From NCBI GenBank assembly GCA_026647385.1, contig JAPKGY010000141.1, positions 1 to 7,237 on the forward strand: a stretch of DNA of 7,237 nt, in the 5' to 3' direction. This stretch comes from Phycisphaerae bacterium. Its GTDB lineage: Bacteria > Planctomycetota > Phycisphaerae > UBA1845 > PWPN01. A program made the position numbers and the translations under genes. Of this stretch, positions 1 through 6,181 are shown in pieces. Within the stretch, counting starts at the first letter, position 1. Each line of letters opens with the position of its first letter. The notes beneath the pieces were generated by a model. That model did no database searches. It was not told the origin of the DNA and saw only the letters and a program-made list of their open reading frames with translations.

Positions 1-440
1 TCGCTGACGGACAGATCCAAGCCATCTGGGTCTGTCATTGCCTGGAACACATGGAGAATCCACTGGCTGCCCTCCGCGAATGGCGACGGGTTCTCCGACC
101 CGCCGGACTTCTCGCCGTCACCGTCCCACCGTACAAAACCGAAATCGTGGGCCGGCACGTGTTCGCCGGCTGGAACGTCGGCCAACTCATGCTTACCCTC
201 TTGCGCACCGGTTACGAGGTTGCCACCGGAGCGTACGCGGAGATCGAGTACAACGTCTTCGCCCTGGTCCATCGGGACGACAATCCTCCACCGCTCGAGC
301 CAAACGACGAAATCCTCGCCCGCTACGCCGACCGCTTTCCCCCTTCCATCGCCGCTGAAATCCGCGCCCACCGGCGCCGGAACCCCTTCGGAGAGACCAT
401 CAGTTGTTTCGAAGGCCGAATCAAACGGCTGAACTGGTAG
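1..440 (+). CDS. SAM-dependent methyltransferase, C-terminal part (5' end outside window)
   Basis: The first whole codon is at 3, and 145 residues are read up to the TAG at 438-440. The visible part starts at the post-motif II region of a class I (Methyltransf_11/23 type) methyltransferase. The core 'HCLEHMENP' (36-62) matches the family pattern H-x-LEH-x-x-(N/D)P, and 'LREWRRVLRPAGLLAVTVPP' follows as the usual helix, turn and strand of motif III. The SAM-binding glycine loop must lie upstream of the window. The C-terminal half has a 'GRHVFAGWN' stretch and ends in 'FEGRIKRLNW'. I recall this tail from methyltransferase-like proteins in surface-polysaccharide loci. Probable role: cytoplasmic transfer of a methyl group to a sugar or glycan precursor; the acceptor cannot be read from the sequence. 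It is codirectional with the sulfatase-like gene 158 bases downstream. Family assignment is good; substrate is unknown. Confidence 0.85.
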   Translation, partial: ADGQIQAIWVCHCLEHMENPLAALREWRRVLRPAGLLAVTVPPYKTEIVGRHVFAGWNVGQLMLTLLRTGYEVATGAYAEIEYNVFALVHRDDNPPPLEPNDEILARYADRFPPSIAAEIRAHRRRNPFGETISCFEGRIKRLNW

Positions 441-503
441 CACGACCGGGACCACCGCCGCTTTTACTCCAGCGCTTCCCACCAAATACCGATAACCCTG
501 CGC

Positions 504-521
504 GGCCCGGATTGGCGGGCC
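504..521. repeat. Small GC hairpin between methyltransferase and sulfatase-like genes
   Basis: GGCCCG (504-509) pairs with CGGGCC (516-521) around a 6-base loop, 64 bases after the methyltransferase stop. No T-run follows, so it is not a classical intrinsic terminator. It could still slow or end transcription. Short GC hairpins are expected by chance in such DNA, so confidence is low. Confidence 0.25.
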
Positions 522-530
522 ACGGGGCCG

Positions 531-555
531 TTAGCATGTAAGTCATTGCTAAACT
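531..555 (+). promoter_or_regulatory. AT-rich patch with inverted repeat; possible promoter or operator for the sulfatase-like gene
   Basis: In an otherwise GC-rich gap this patch contains the inverted repeat TTAGCA (531-536) / TGCTAA (547-552) with 10 bases between. It overlaps TAAACT (550-555), a 4/6 match to a sigma-70 -10 box about 44 bases before the start codon at 599. No convincing -35 box lies 16-18 bases upstream. An operator or promoter is possible but rests only on local base composition and symmetry. Confidence 0.25.
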
Positions 556-582
556 TGATCTTACACCAGCACAGGGCCCGAC

Positions 583-595
583 GCGAGGGTCTCGC
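583..595 (+). promoter_or_regulatory. Ribosome binding site lying within a small hairpin
   Basis: GAGGG (585-589) lies 9 bases before ATG 599 and is the only purine-rich SD-like sequence there. It overlaps a possible hairpin GCGAG (583-587) / CTCGC (591-595) with a 3-base loop GGT. The stem would partly mask the site. It may simply be chance in GC-rich DNA. Confidence 0.35.
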
Positions 596-598
596 CGG

Positions 599-1849
599 AT
601 GTTTCGCGACATCTTCCTGATCTCGATCGACTGCCTGCGGCCGGACAGCCTGGGCTCGTACAACCTGACCCGCCGTCAGACCCCGAACCTGGACGCCATC
701 GCCGCCGACGGCGCGATCTTCACGCAGGCGGTCAGCCATGCCCCGTTCACCACCCCGGCTCTGGGCAGCCTGCTCACCGGACGGTATCCCAACCACACGG
801 GGATTCGGCTCCTGCTGGGTCAGCTCTGCGATGCCCAGATCCCGACTCTGGCCGAATTCGCCGGCCGGGCGGGCTATCTCACCGCCGGGTTCCCCCCGAG
901 CTTCATTCTGAATTCCGAAACCGGCCTCGCTCGGGGCTTCGACTACTACCGCGATATCCACGAGGGGATCGATACCGGCCGAGGCGGTTGCTGGCAGACC
1001 GGAGACCGGCTCAACGAGGCCCTCGACGCGTTTCTCGCCCACGCCGGCCGGCGGCGCGTCTTCTGCTGGCTGCACTACTTCGATCTCCACGATTACCATC
1101 TCGACAAGACCGTCCCCATCGAGACCAGCTACGCCCGCGACCTGCGCGAACGCATCGACCGCGATTGCATGGGCGGCCTGATCGAGGTCCTCAGACGCCA
1201 CGACCGGCTCGACCGCGCCGGCCTCATCGTGACCGCGGACCACGGCGAGGACCTCTTCCAGCACGGCCATCGCGGCCATGGTCACCACCTGTACGACAGT
1301 GTACTCCGAGTACCTCTTATTTGGAATCTACGGATACCCGACCAGGCCCGGCGTCATTTCGATCAGCAGGTGCGACACGTCGACATCATGCCCACCCTGC
1401 TGGAGATCTGGGGCTTCGCGCGGGAGACCTGGCCGACGGGCCTCGACGGGCGATCCCTGGTGCCGTTGCTCCGGGGCGACGCGATCCCCGAGCGCGACGA
1501 ACCCGACCGGGAGACCTGCTCGTACGCCGAAGCCTCCCCGCGACAACTCTTCGAAGGCGACATCCGATCCTACCGGAGCTTCGCGGGACCGGAGCAGCTT
1601 TCGCTCCGAACCGACGGCTTCAAATTCATCCGTTACGACGACGGACGACGCGAACTCTACGACCTTCGCGCCGATCCGCTCGAAATGACCAACATCGCCG
1701 ATGCCCGGCGGGAATGGAACGAACGATTCAATCGAACGCTGGCGGAAATAACCGCCAACGAGAACGATCGGTTCCGCCAGATCGACTTCAACCAGGGCGA
1801 CGAAGAAAAGATCATGTCCCGCCTGCGGGAACTGGGTTATGTCGCTTAG
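599..1849 (+). CDS. Sulfatase-like hydrolase/transferase with threonine at the nucleophile position
   Basis: This 416-residue alkaline phosphatase superfamily (sulfatase fold) protein begins directly in the first strand, 'FLISIDCLRPDSLGSYN', where D11 is the usual metal ligand and C12 replaces the common second Asp. The nucleophile loop is 'TTPALGSLLTGRYP' (T51 to P64). Aligned to the sulfatase signature C/S-x-P-x-R, T51 sits on the formylglycine position and L55 on the Arg, so formylglycine maturation is not expected. Other active-site elements are present: 'HYFDLHDYH' (159-167), 'TADHGEDLFQHG' with D214 and H215, 'GHGHHLYDSVLRVPLIW' (226-242) and the C-terminal 'ELYDLRADPLEMTNI'. The tail 'SRLRELGYVA' is typical of threonine-type sulfatase-like proteins. 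No signal peptide or TM helix is visible, so the enzyme is probably cytoplasmic. ATG 599 is chosen because no ATG, GTG or TTG lies upstream before an in-frame TAA at 539; GAGGG (585-589) is a plausible ribosome site. The likely reaction is phosphate or sulfate ester (or diester) hydrolysis or transfer; the substrate is unknown. Confidence 0.9.
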   Translation: MFRDIFLISIDCLRPDSLGSYNLTRRQTPNLDAIAADGAIFTQAVSHAPFTTPALGSLLTGRYPNHTGIRLLLGQLCDAQIPTLAEFAGRAGYLTAGFPPSFILNSETGLARGFDYYRDIHEGIDTGRGGCWQTGDRLNEALDAFLAHAGRRRVFCWLHYFDLHDYHLDKTVPIETSYARDLRERIDRDCMGGLIEVLRRHDRLDRAGLIVTADHGEDLFQHGHRGHGHHLYDSVLRVPLIWNLRIPDQARRHFDQQVRHVDIMPTLLEIWGFARETWPTGLDGRSLVPLLRGDAIPERDEPDRETCSYAEASPRQLFEGDIRSYRSFAGPEQLSLRTDGFKFIRYDDGRRELYDLRADPLEMTNIADARREWNERFNRTLAEITANENDRFRQIDFNQGDEEKIMSRLRELGYVA

Positions 1850-3665
1850 AGGGCGCGTAAAAAGGGGTTATGGGTGGTGCGGACATCTCTCCGCAGGTGA
1901 GTCGCCGCGGCAACCGGGCTGCCCCCATGCCTCATCAGAGGGGCCGGCTCAGAAAGCAGGCTGGAAGTGCGCCACGGCCAGACCTCGCTTCACCGAACCT
2001 GGACCACAAGGGCGAACCGGGCTTCTCACACGCCCTCTGCGAGTCCTCTGGTCCGCCTGGTCGAACGACCCGTTCACCGAAACGATCGAGCGGCAGTTGG
2101 CCCGCGCCCTCGCGGAAGCCGGCGGTACGCTCCTGCGGATCACGGAAGGCCGCCGGCCCGACGATACGTCGATCCCGACCATCGACTTGCAGGATGCCTG
2201 CCTCGTCGAAGCCCGTCCGCATCCGGCGAACGCCCCTCCGCCCGGTCTCGACCGAATCGTGACCGAAACGCATGAGTTCCAGCAGATTGAAGGGCTCGAT
2301 TGCACCCGCGAGGAAGTCGACGCCCGCCTGCGCCGTTGCGCCGACCACGCGGGCCTGATCCTCGATGAGTTTCGCCCGCAGGCCGTGCTGGTGTGGAACG
2401 GCCTGCTCAGCCAGCGCGCAGTCATGGCCCTGTCCGCACGGAGCCGAAACCTTCCGGTCTACTACTGCGAACGGGGCATGCTCCCCGGCTCGTGGTACGC
2501 CGACCCGGTCGGCATCAACGCAGCCTGCAGCCTGGTCCGCGAACCGCTCGCGCCCGGACTGCGCGAAGCACTCGATCGGCCCCTCGCGCCGACGCAGCGC
2601 CGGCAAGTGCTCGAAGCCATCGCCGCCGCTTCGCGCGCCGGGGCTTCCGCCTGGGGCCAGCCCGCCCTTCGCGGGCCCGACGCGTGGCGGAAATCGCTCG
2701 GCATTTCGCCGAATGCACGCGTGCTCTTCTTTCCGCTGCAGGTCAGCGCGGACACGAACATGACCCGCTTCTCGCCGCATTTCGCTGACAGCGTGGTCGC
2801 CCTCGAAGCGGTCGCCGCAGCTCTGGCGGACCGCAACGACTGGTTCCTGCTGGTCAAGCCGCACCCCAAGGGCAATTATCCGCCGGGGCGCGTCGAACGG
2901 ATCGCCGCACGCGTCCGCGGGGCCGTCGCCGACGTCAACATGCACGACGCGCTCGCCCTGGCGTCGCTGGTCGTGACCATCAACTCGAACGCCGGCGCCG
3001 AAGCCGTCTGGGCGGGTAAACCGGTCCTCCAGCTCGGCCGCGGCATCCTGTCGGACAAACGCATCGTGGCCGACTACACTCCACATCGCCCCCTGTTCGA
3101 TCAGATCCGCGATGCCGTCGACCTCTGGACTCGCGAACCGGACCGCTTCGATCGCGGTCTGAGTCTCTATCGCTACCTGCGGGAGGAATTCCTCCTGCAG
3201 GGCGATTCACTCGACGACGCCCATCGACTCGTACGCCGCCTGACGGCTGCTGCGGCGACGACCGGCACACCGGCCAACGGCGACCCCGCCGTCCTGGCTC
3301 GCCGCTTCACGTGGCAGCCCGCCGTCGATCTCCTCGAGCAGATCGCCCGCCGGCCAGCCGTGCGCAAGGTGATCCTGGTCGGATTCGGGCAAAACGGGCT
3401 ACGGCTTCTCCAGGCCGCCCCGCTGCACCCGACCGGCCGATCGCTTCACTGGACCGTCTGGGACGACAGCGAAACCGCCCGCGATCGGGCCCGGATCCGG
3501 GGCTTGCCCCTCGCGGACCCCTTCGCGCGGACCGTCGCCGACGACAGCCTCATCGTCGTTACCCCCCGCGATGCCCAGGCCCTGGGCCGCCGGCTTACCG
3601 AACGAGGCTATCAGCCGGGCTCCCGATGGCTCCCTCTGTTCCAACCCGAGGGACAGGCCGACTGA
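1839..3665 (+). CDS. Capsule-synthesis (KpsS/KpsC-like) glycosyltransferase fused to a C-terminal Rossmann-like domain; start uncertain
   Basis: The frame runs from ATG 1839 (11 bases of overlap with the upstream stop) to TGA 3663-3665, 608 codons. Recognisable protein begins only at residue 67 (CTG at 2037): 'RVLWSAWSNDPFTETI'. Residues 67 to about 460 match the Capsule_synth (PF05159) type: 'PVYYCERGMLPGSWYADPVG' (206-225), 'FFPLQVSADTN', 'LLVKPHPKG' (K340, H342, P343) and 'TINSNAGAEAVWAGKPVLQL' (380-399), the family's NS-x-x-G-x-EA-(8 or so)-GKPV nucleotide-sugar region. In KpsC/KpsS these enzymes build the Kdo linker on capsule lipid in the cytoplasm. The sugar here is unknown. After a linker rich in Ala and Thr (about 465-500), 'KVILVGFGQNGLRLL' (510-524) and a 'WDD' strand end outline a second, Rossmann-like nucleotide-binding domain that ends 'IVVTPRDAQALGRRLTERGY...WLPLF'. 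Codons 1-66 use rarer triplets (AGA, AGG, CAT, TCA) and show no fold, so translation may begin near 2037 at a non-ATG codon. No in-frame ATG, GTG or TTG exists between 1842 and 2037. Confidence 0.8.
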   Translation: MSLRGRVKRGYGWCGHLSAGESPRQPGCPHASSEGPAQKAGWKCATARPRFTEPGPQGRTGLLTRPLRVLWSAWSNDPFTETIERQLARALAEAGGTLLRITEGRRPDDTSIPTIDLQDACLVEARPHPANAPPPGLDRIVTETHEFQQIEGLDCTREEVDARLRRCADHAGLILDEFRPQAVLVWNGLLSQRAVMALSARSRNLPVYYCERGMLPGSWYADPVGINAACSLVREPLAPGLREALDRPLAPTQRRQVLEAIAAASRAGASAWGQPALRGPDAWRKSLGISPNARVLFFPLQVSADTNMTRFSPHFADSVVALEAVAAALADRNDWFLLVKPHPKGNYPPGRVERIAARVRGAVADVNMHDALALASLVVTINSNAGAEAVWAGKPVLQLGRGILSDKRIVADYTPHRPLFDQIRDAVDLWTREPDRFDRGLSLYRYLREEFLLQGDSLDDAHRLVRRLTAAAATTGTPANGDPAVLARRFTWQPAVDLLEQIARRPAVRKVILVGFGQNGLRLLQAAPLHPTGRSLHWTVWDDSETARDRARIRGLPLADPFARTVADDSLIVVTPRDAQALGRRLTERGYQPGSRWLPLFQPEGQAD

Positions 3666-3668
3666 GTC

Positions 3669-3710
3669 CGGAGGGTTGGACTTTTCGTCTTTTCCCTCCG
3701 CCGGCGTTTT
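3669..3710 (+). terminator. Weak terminator-like hairpin after the capsule-type transferase gene
   Basis: CGGAGGG (3669-3675) can pair with CCCTCCG (3694-3700) around an 18-base T-rich loop, and a TTTT run stands at 3707-3710. It begins 4 bases after the TGA. The long loop and the six bases between stem and T-run make it a poor intrinsic terminator, so this is tentative. Confidence 0.25.
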
Positions 3711-3713
3711 CAG

Positions 3714-3719
3714 TAGAAT
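3714..3719 (+). promoter_or_regulatory. Possible -10 element (TAGAAT) for the TPR membrane protein gene
   Basis: TAGAAT differs from TATAAT at two positions and lies 77 bases before the start codon in the 130-base gap. The hexamer 17 bases upstream (TTTCCC, 3691-3696) is a poor -35. TTGGAC at 3676-3681 resembles a -35 box but is 32 bases away, too far to act with it. A separate promoter here is plausible but weakly supported. Confidence 0.25.
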
Positions 3720-3781
3720 TGCATCCAGCGGCCGGCGCGTCGCCCGTCATCTCTCGATCCGCGCAGGCCGACCTTGCAAAC

Positions 3782-3786
3782 AGGAG
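3782..3786 (+). promoter_or_regulatory. Shine-Dalgarno AGGAG that fixes the start of the TPR membrane protein
   Basis: AGGAG ends 9 bases before ATG 3796, an ideal spacing. It decides the start, because the frame stays open upstream as far as an ATG at 3571 inside the preceding gene. That extension lacks such a site and encodes nothing recognisable. Confidence 0.75.
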
Positions 3787-3795
3787 ACCCGTCCG

Positions 3796-6069
3796 ATGAC
3801 CGACACCAGGACCACCCCTCCCATGCGGCTGCCCGAAGTGACCTTGCTGATGCTTCTGATGGCCGGCGTCGCGACGGTCATCTTCGCGGTCCACTGGCCC
3901 GTGCTCCACGCCCGGGCCATCTCCTTCGACGACAGCCAGACCTTCCTCCACAACCCCCGGATCCAGAACCCGAGCTGGGAGTCCGTCAGGATGTTCTTTA
4001 CGGAGGTAACCGGGCCACGCTACGTCGAAGGCTACTACCGCCCGTTAACGCTGACCACGCTCATGCTCGATCGGGCGAACGCCGGCAGCGCGGAGGACTT
4101 CCTCCCCTACCATCGGACCAGCCTCACCCTGCACGTCCTGTGTACCGCCCTGCTGATCGTGCTTTGTTATCAGCTTTTCGGCCAACCTCTGGTCGCAGCC
4201 ATGGTCGGGCTTCTCTTCGGCCTGCACCCGTTGACCGTCGAACCGGTCGCCTGGGTCATGGAACGCAAGACCGTGCTGGCGGCCTGCTTCGCCTTCGCCT
4301 GCCTCTGCGCGTACGTGCAATACGCGAACCGCGGGCGCCGAGCCTGGTTCGCCCTCTCCGTGCTCTTCTACCTTCTTTCGCTTCTATCGAAACCGACGGG
4401 CACCCCGCTGCCGCTCATGATGCTGCTCATCGACTACTGGCCCATGCGTCGCCTGACCGGCCGGGCGGTCGCCGAGAAGATCCCGTTCTTCGTCCTGGCC
4501 GTCGCGTTCGCGGCCCTGACCTACTTCACCGAGCACAAGGTCAACGACCTCACCTGGCCGATCGCCCAGTTCCCCCTGCGCGCGTGCTGGCTGATCATGT
4601 TCTATCTGGGCAAAGTCCTGGTTCCCATCAACCTCTCCTCGGTCTACACCCTCCCCACACCGTTGGCGATTACCAATCCGGTCGTCCTGGCGGGGGTCGT
4701 TGGGAGCGTCGCTTTGGCGGCCGCCCTGTTCGTTTCGCGGCGGTGGACACCCGCCGTCTGGGTGGGCCTGGTCATTTTCGTGCTCGGGCTGGCCCCGACC
4801 CTTGGCCTGGTCCGGTACAGTTGGGTGGCCGCCTCGGACAAGTACGTCTATCTGCCGGCCGTCGGACTCGTGCTCATCCTGGCCTGGCTGCTGAACCGTC
4901 TCTGGGCTCCGGGGCAGGCGCCGGCCTCGCGTCGCACGCTGACGGTCGTCCTGGTTCTGGCGGCCGCCTGCTCGATGGCGGTCGGGACCCGGCGATACAT
5001 CTCGCAATGGGAGACGTCGGAGAAACTCCATCAATACATGCTGAAGCTCGCCCCCGACTCGCCCCAGGCCCACTATGAGGTCGCCGGCGACCTGCGCATG
5101 CAGGCCCTACGCGACGCCGCCCAACCAGACCAGACCCTCCTCGACAAGGCCATCGCGCACTACGAGAAAGCCGCCGAACTATCAGACAATTTCGCGGGCC
5201 CGCACTACGGGATGGCCTGGATCCTCTCGATCCGCGGAAAAACCGATGAAGCCATCCAACAGTACGAACTCGCCCTGGCCAAGAACCCCAAATACATGAA
5301 GGCCTATGTCGGCCTCGCCCAGGCGTATCTCCTGAAGAATCAACTCGACAAGGCCGTTGAGACGACTCGCCGGGCGATTACCATTCTGCCGGACACGCCG
5401 TCGGCATACCAGATCCTCGCCGCCGTCCTCATTCGCCAGGGCAGGCCGGACGAGGCCGTGGACACGCTACGCAAGGCGGTCGCAGCCGTTCCCGATGACC
5501 TTGAACTCATGGTCAATCTCGGCGACGCGCTCAACCGGGCCGGCCGACGCGATGAAGCCGTCGACCGCTACAAGCAAACCCTCGCCAGGAAGCCCGATTA
5601 CGCTCTTGCCCACTATTGTCTGGCGAGCATCTTCTCCGCCGATGGACGAACAGAGGAGGCCATCTCCCATTACGGGCAGGCCCTGCGGATTCAACCGAAG
5701 AACATCGCGATCATGAACGACCTCGCCTGGGTATTGGCCACGCACAAAATCGCTCCGGCTCCGGACACGCCCAGCGCCGTCACCCTGGCGGAAACCGTCT
5801 GCGAGCGCACCCAGCGCCGCGAACCCGCGTTCCTCGACACCCTGGCGGCCGCCTACGCCCGCGCGGGACGATACCCGGACGCCGAGCGCGTCGCCCAGGA
5901 AGCGATCGACCTGGCGACGGCCATACGAAACTACCGGATGGTCCGGGCTATCGACGCGCGACTGCACCTCTACCGCTCGGGCCAGCCGTACGAGGAAAAG
6001 CCCTCCACGGCTCCGGCCGATTCGTCGCCGGCCTCTCCGGCGCCCGCGATCGCGCCGCCCGCCTGGTAG
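3796..6069 (+). CDS. TMTC-like polytopic membrane glycosyltransferase-type protein with C-terminal TPR array
   Basis: The protein has 757 residues. The first half has about ten hydrophobic segments (near 13-35, 106-128, 130-148, 158-178, 183-198, 228-246, 260-280, 293-337, 349-369 and 380-397). Family motifs are clear: 'SFDDSQTFLHNP' with D45-D46 in the first outer loop, 'YYRPLTLTTLMLD' (80-92), 'HPLTVEPVAWVMERK' (144-158), 'SKPTGTPLPLMMLLIDYWP' (198-216), and 'LGLAPTLGLV' followed by 'SDKYVYLPAVGL' (347-358). These match the bacterial relatives of eukaryotic TMTC O-mannosyltransferases, a GT-C fold in which the loop Asp pair is the expected catalytic site. Residues from about 420 to 715 form some seven or eight 34-residue TPRs, for example 'GKTDEAIQQYELALAKNPKY' (481-500) and 'GRPDEAVDTLRKAVAAVPDD' (549-568). 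The tail (736-757) is Pro/Ala/Ser-rich. Presumed role: transfer of sugar from a polyprenyl carrier to protein outside the membrane, with TPRs binding the target or partners. Activity is not proven for bacterial members, many of which are annotated only as TPR proteins. Confidence 0.9.
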   Translation: MTDTRTTPPMRLPEVTLLMLLMAGVATVIFAVHWPVLHARAISFDDSQTFLHNPRIQNPSWESVRMFFTEVTGPRYVEGYYRPLTLTTLMLDRANAGSAEDFLPYHRTSLTLHVLCTALLIVLCYQLFGQPLVAAMVGLLFGLHPLTVEPVAWVMERKTVLAACFAFACLCAYVQYANRGRRAWFALSVLFYLLSLLSKPTGTPLPLMMLLIDYWPMRRLTGRAVAEKIPFFVLAVAFAALTYFTEHKVNDLTWPIAQFPLRACWLIMFYLGKVLVPINLSSVYTLPTPLAITNPVVLAGVVGSVALAAALFVSRRWTPAVWVGLVIFVLGLAPTLGLVRYSWVAASDKYVYLPAVGLVLILAWLLNRLWAPGQAPASRRTLTVVLVLAAACSMAVGTRRYISQWETSEKLHQYMLKLAPDSPQAHYEVAGDLRMQALRDAAQPDQTLLDKAIAHYEKAAELSDNFAGPHYGMAWILSIRGKTDEAIQQYELALAKNPKYMKAYVGLAQAYLLKNQLDKAVETTRRAITILPDTPSAYQILAAVLIRQGRPDEAVDTLRKAVAAVPDDLELMVNLGDALNRAGRRDEAVDRYKQTLARKPDYALAHYCLASIFSADGRTEEAISHYGQALRIQPKNIAIMNDLAWVLATHKIAPAPDTPSAVTLAETVCERTQRREPAFLDTLAAAYARAGRYPDAERVAQEAIDLATAIRNYRMVRAIDARLHLYRSGQPYEEKPSTAPADSSPASPAPAIAPPAW

Positions 6070-6108
6070 CCGGTGCCGGTTTCGGTGCGAGAGTTTGGCT
6101 GTGGTGCG

Positions 6109-6147
6109 GCCGGTTTGGCTGCACCTCAAGGACCGGGCCAAACCGGC
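6109..6147. terminator. Perfect 11-bp inverted repeat between convergent genes; likely two-way terminator
   Basis: GCCGGTTTGGC (6109-6119) is exactly repeated in reverse as GCCAAACCGGC (6137-6147), with a 17-base loop. A C-G pair (6107/6149) and two G-U pairs can extend the stem. It lies between the plus-strand stop at 6069 and the minus-strand stop at 6182, where a shared terminator is expected. Neither side has a clear T-run, so if it terminates it does so mainly by stem strength. The nearby 'GTTTGGCTG' is also present once more at 6094-6102 as a partial direct copy. Confidence 0.6.
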
Positions 6148-6181
6148 TGACCGGAAACGATGCAAGACAAAAAGACGTCGA

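Noticed and set aside
464..1288. Long minus-strand open frame (274 codons) opposite the sulfatase-like gene
   Set aside because: The opposite strand encodes a well-conserved enzyme. The antisense product is Val/Ala/Glu/Gly-rich without motifs, as expected of a shadow frame in GC-rich coding DNA.
988..1860. Plus-strand 290-codon frame inside the sulfatase-like gene
   Set aside because: It is a second frame of a conserved gene; the product is almost all Arg, Pro and Ala.
1850..2036. Known riboswitch or structural RNA in the non-coding-like stretch
   Set aside because: Apart from one 6-bp hairpin I could not match it to any RNA family I know, so no RNA gene is called.
1935..3086. Long minus-strand open frame (383 codons) opposite the capsule-type transferase
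   Set aside because: It has no recognisable motif and lies wholly against a gene with clear family signatures, so it is a codon-bias shadow.
3676..3719. TTGGAC plus TAGAAT as a full sigma-70 promoter
   Set aside because: The spacer is 32 bases, far outside the 16-18 range; only the -10-like element was kept, at low confidence.
3571..3795. 75-codon upstream extension of the TPR membrane protein from ATG 3571
   Set aside because: It overlaps the preceding gene and gives unordered sequence, while ATG 3796 has an AGGAG at ideal spacing directly before the first TM helix.
5047..5940. Tandem DNA repeat or CRISPR-like array in the TPR region
   Set aside because: The periodicity is at protein level (34-residue TPR units). 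The DNA units are too diverged to be a nucleotide repeat and have no spacer structure.
5467..6165. Minus-strand open frame (232 codons) opposite the TPR region
   Set aside because: Its sequence is the Arg/Gly/Val-rich reverse of TPR codons and has no independent support.
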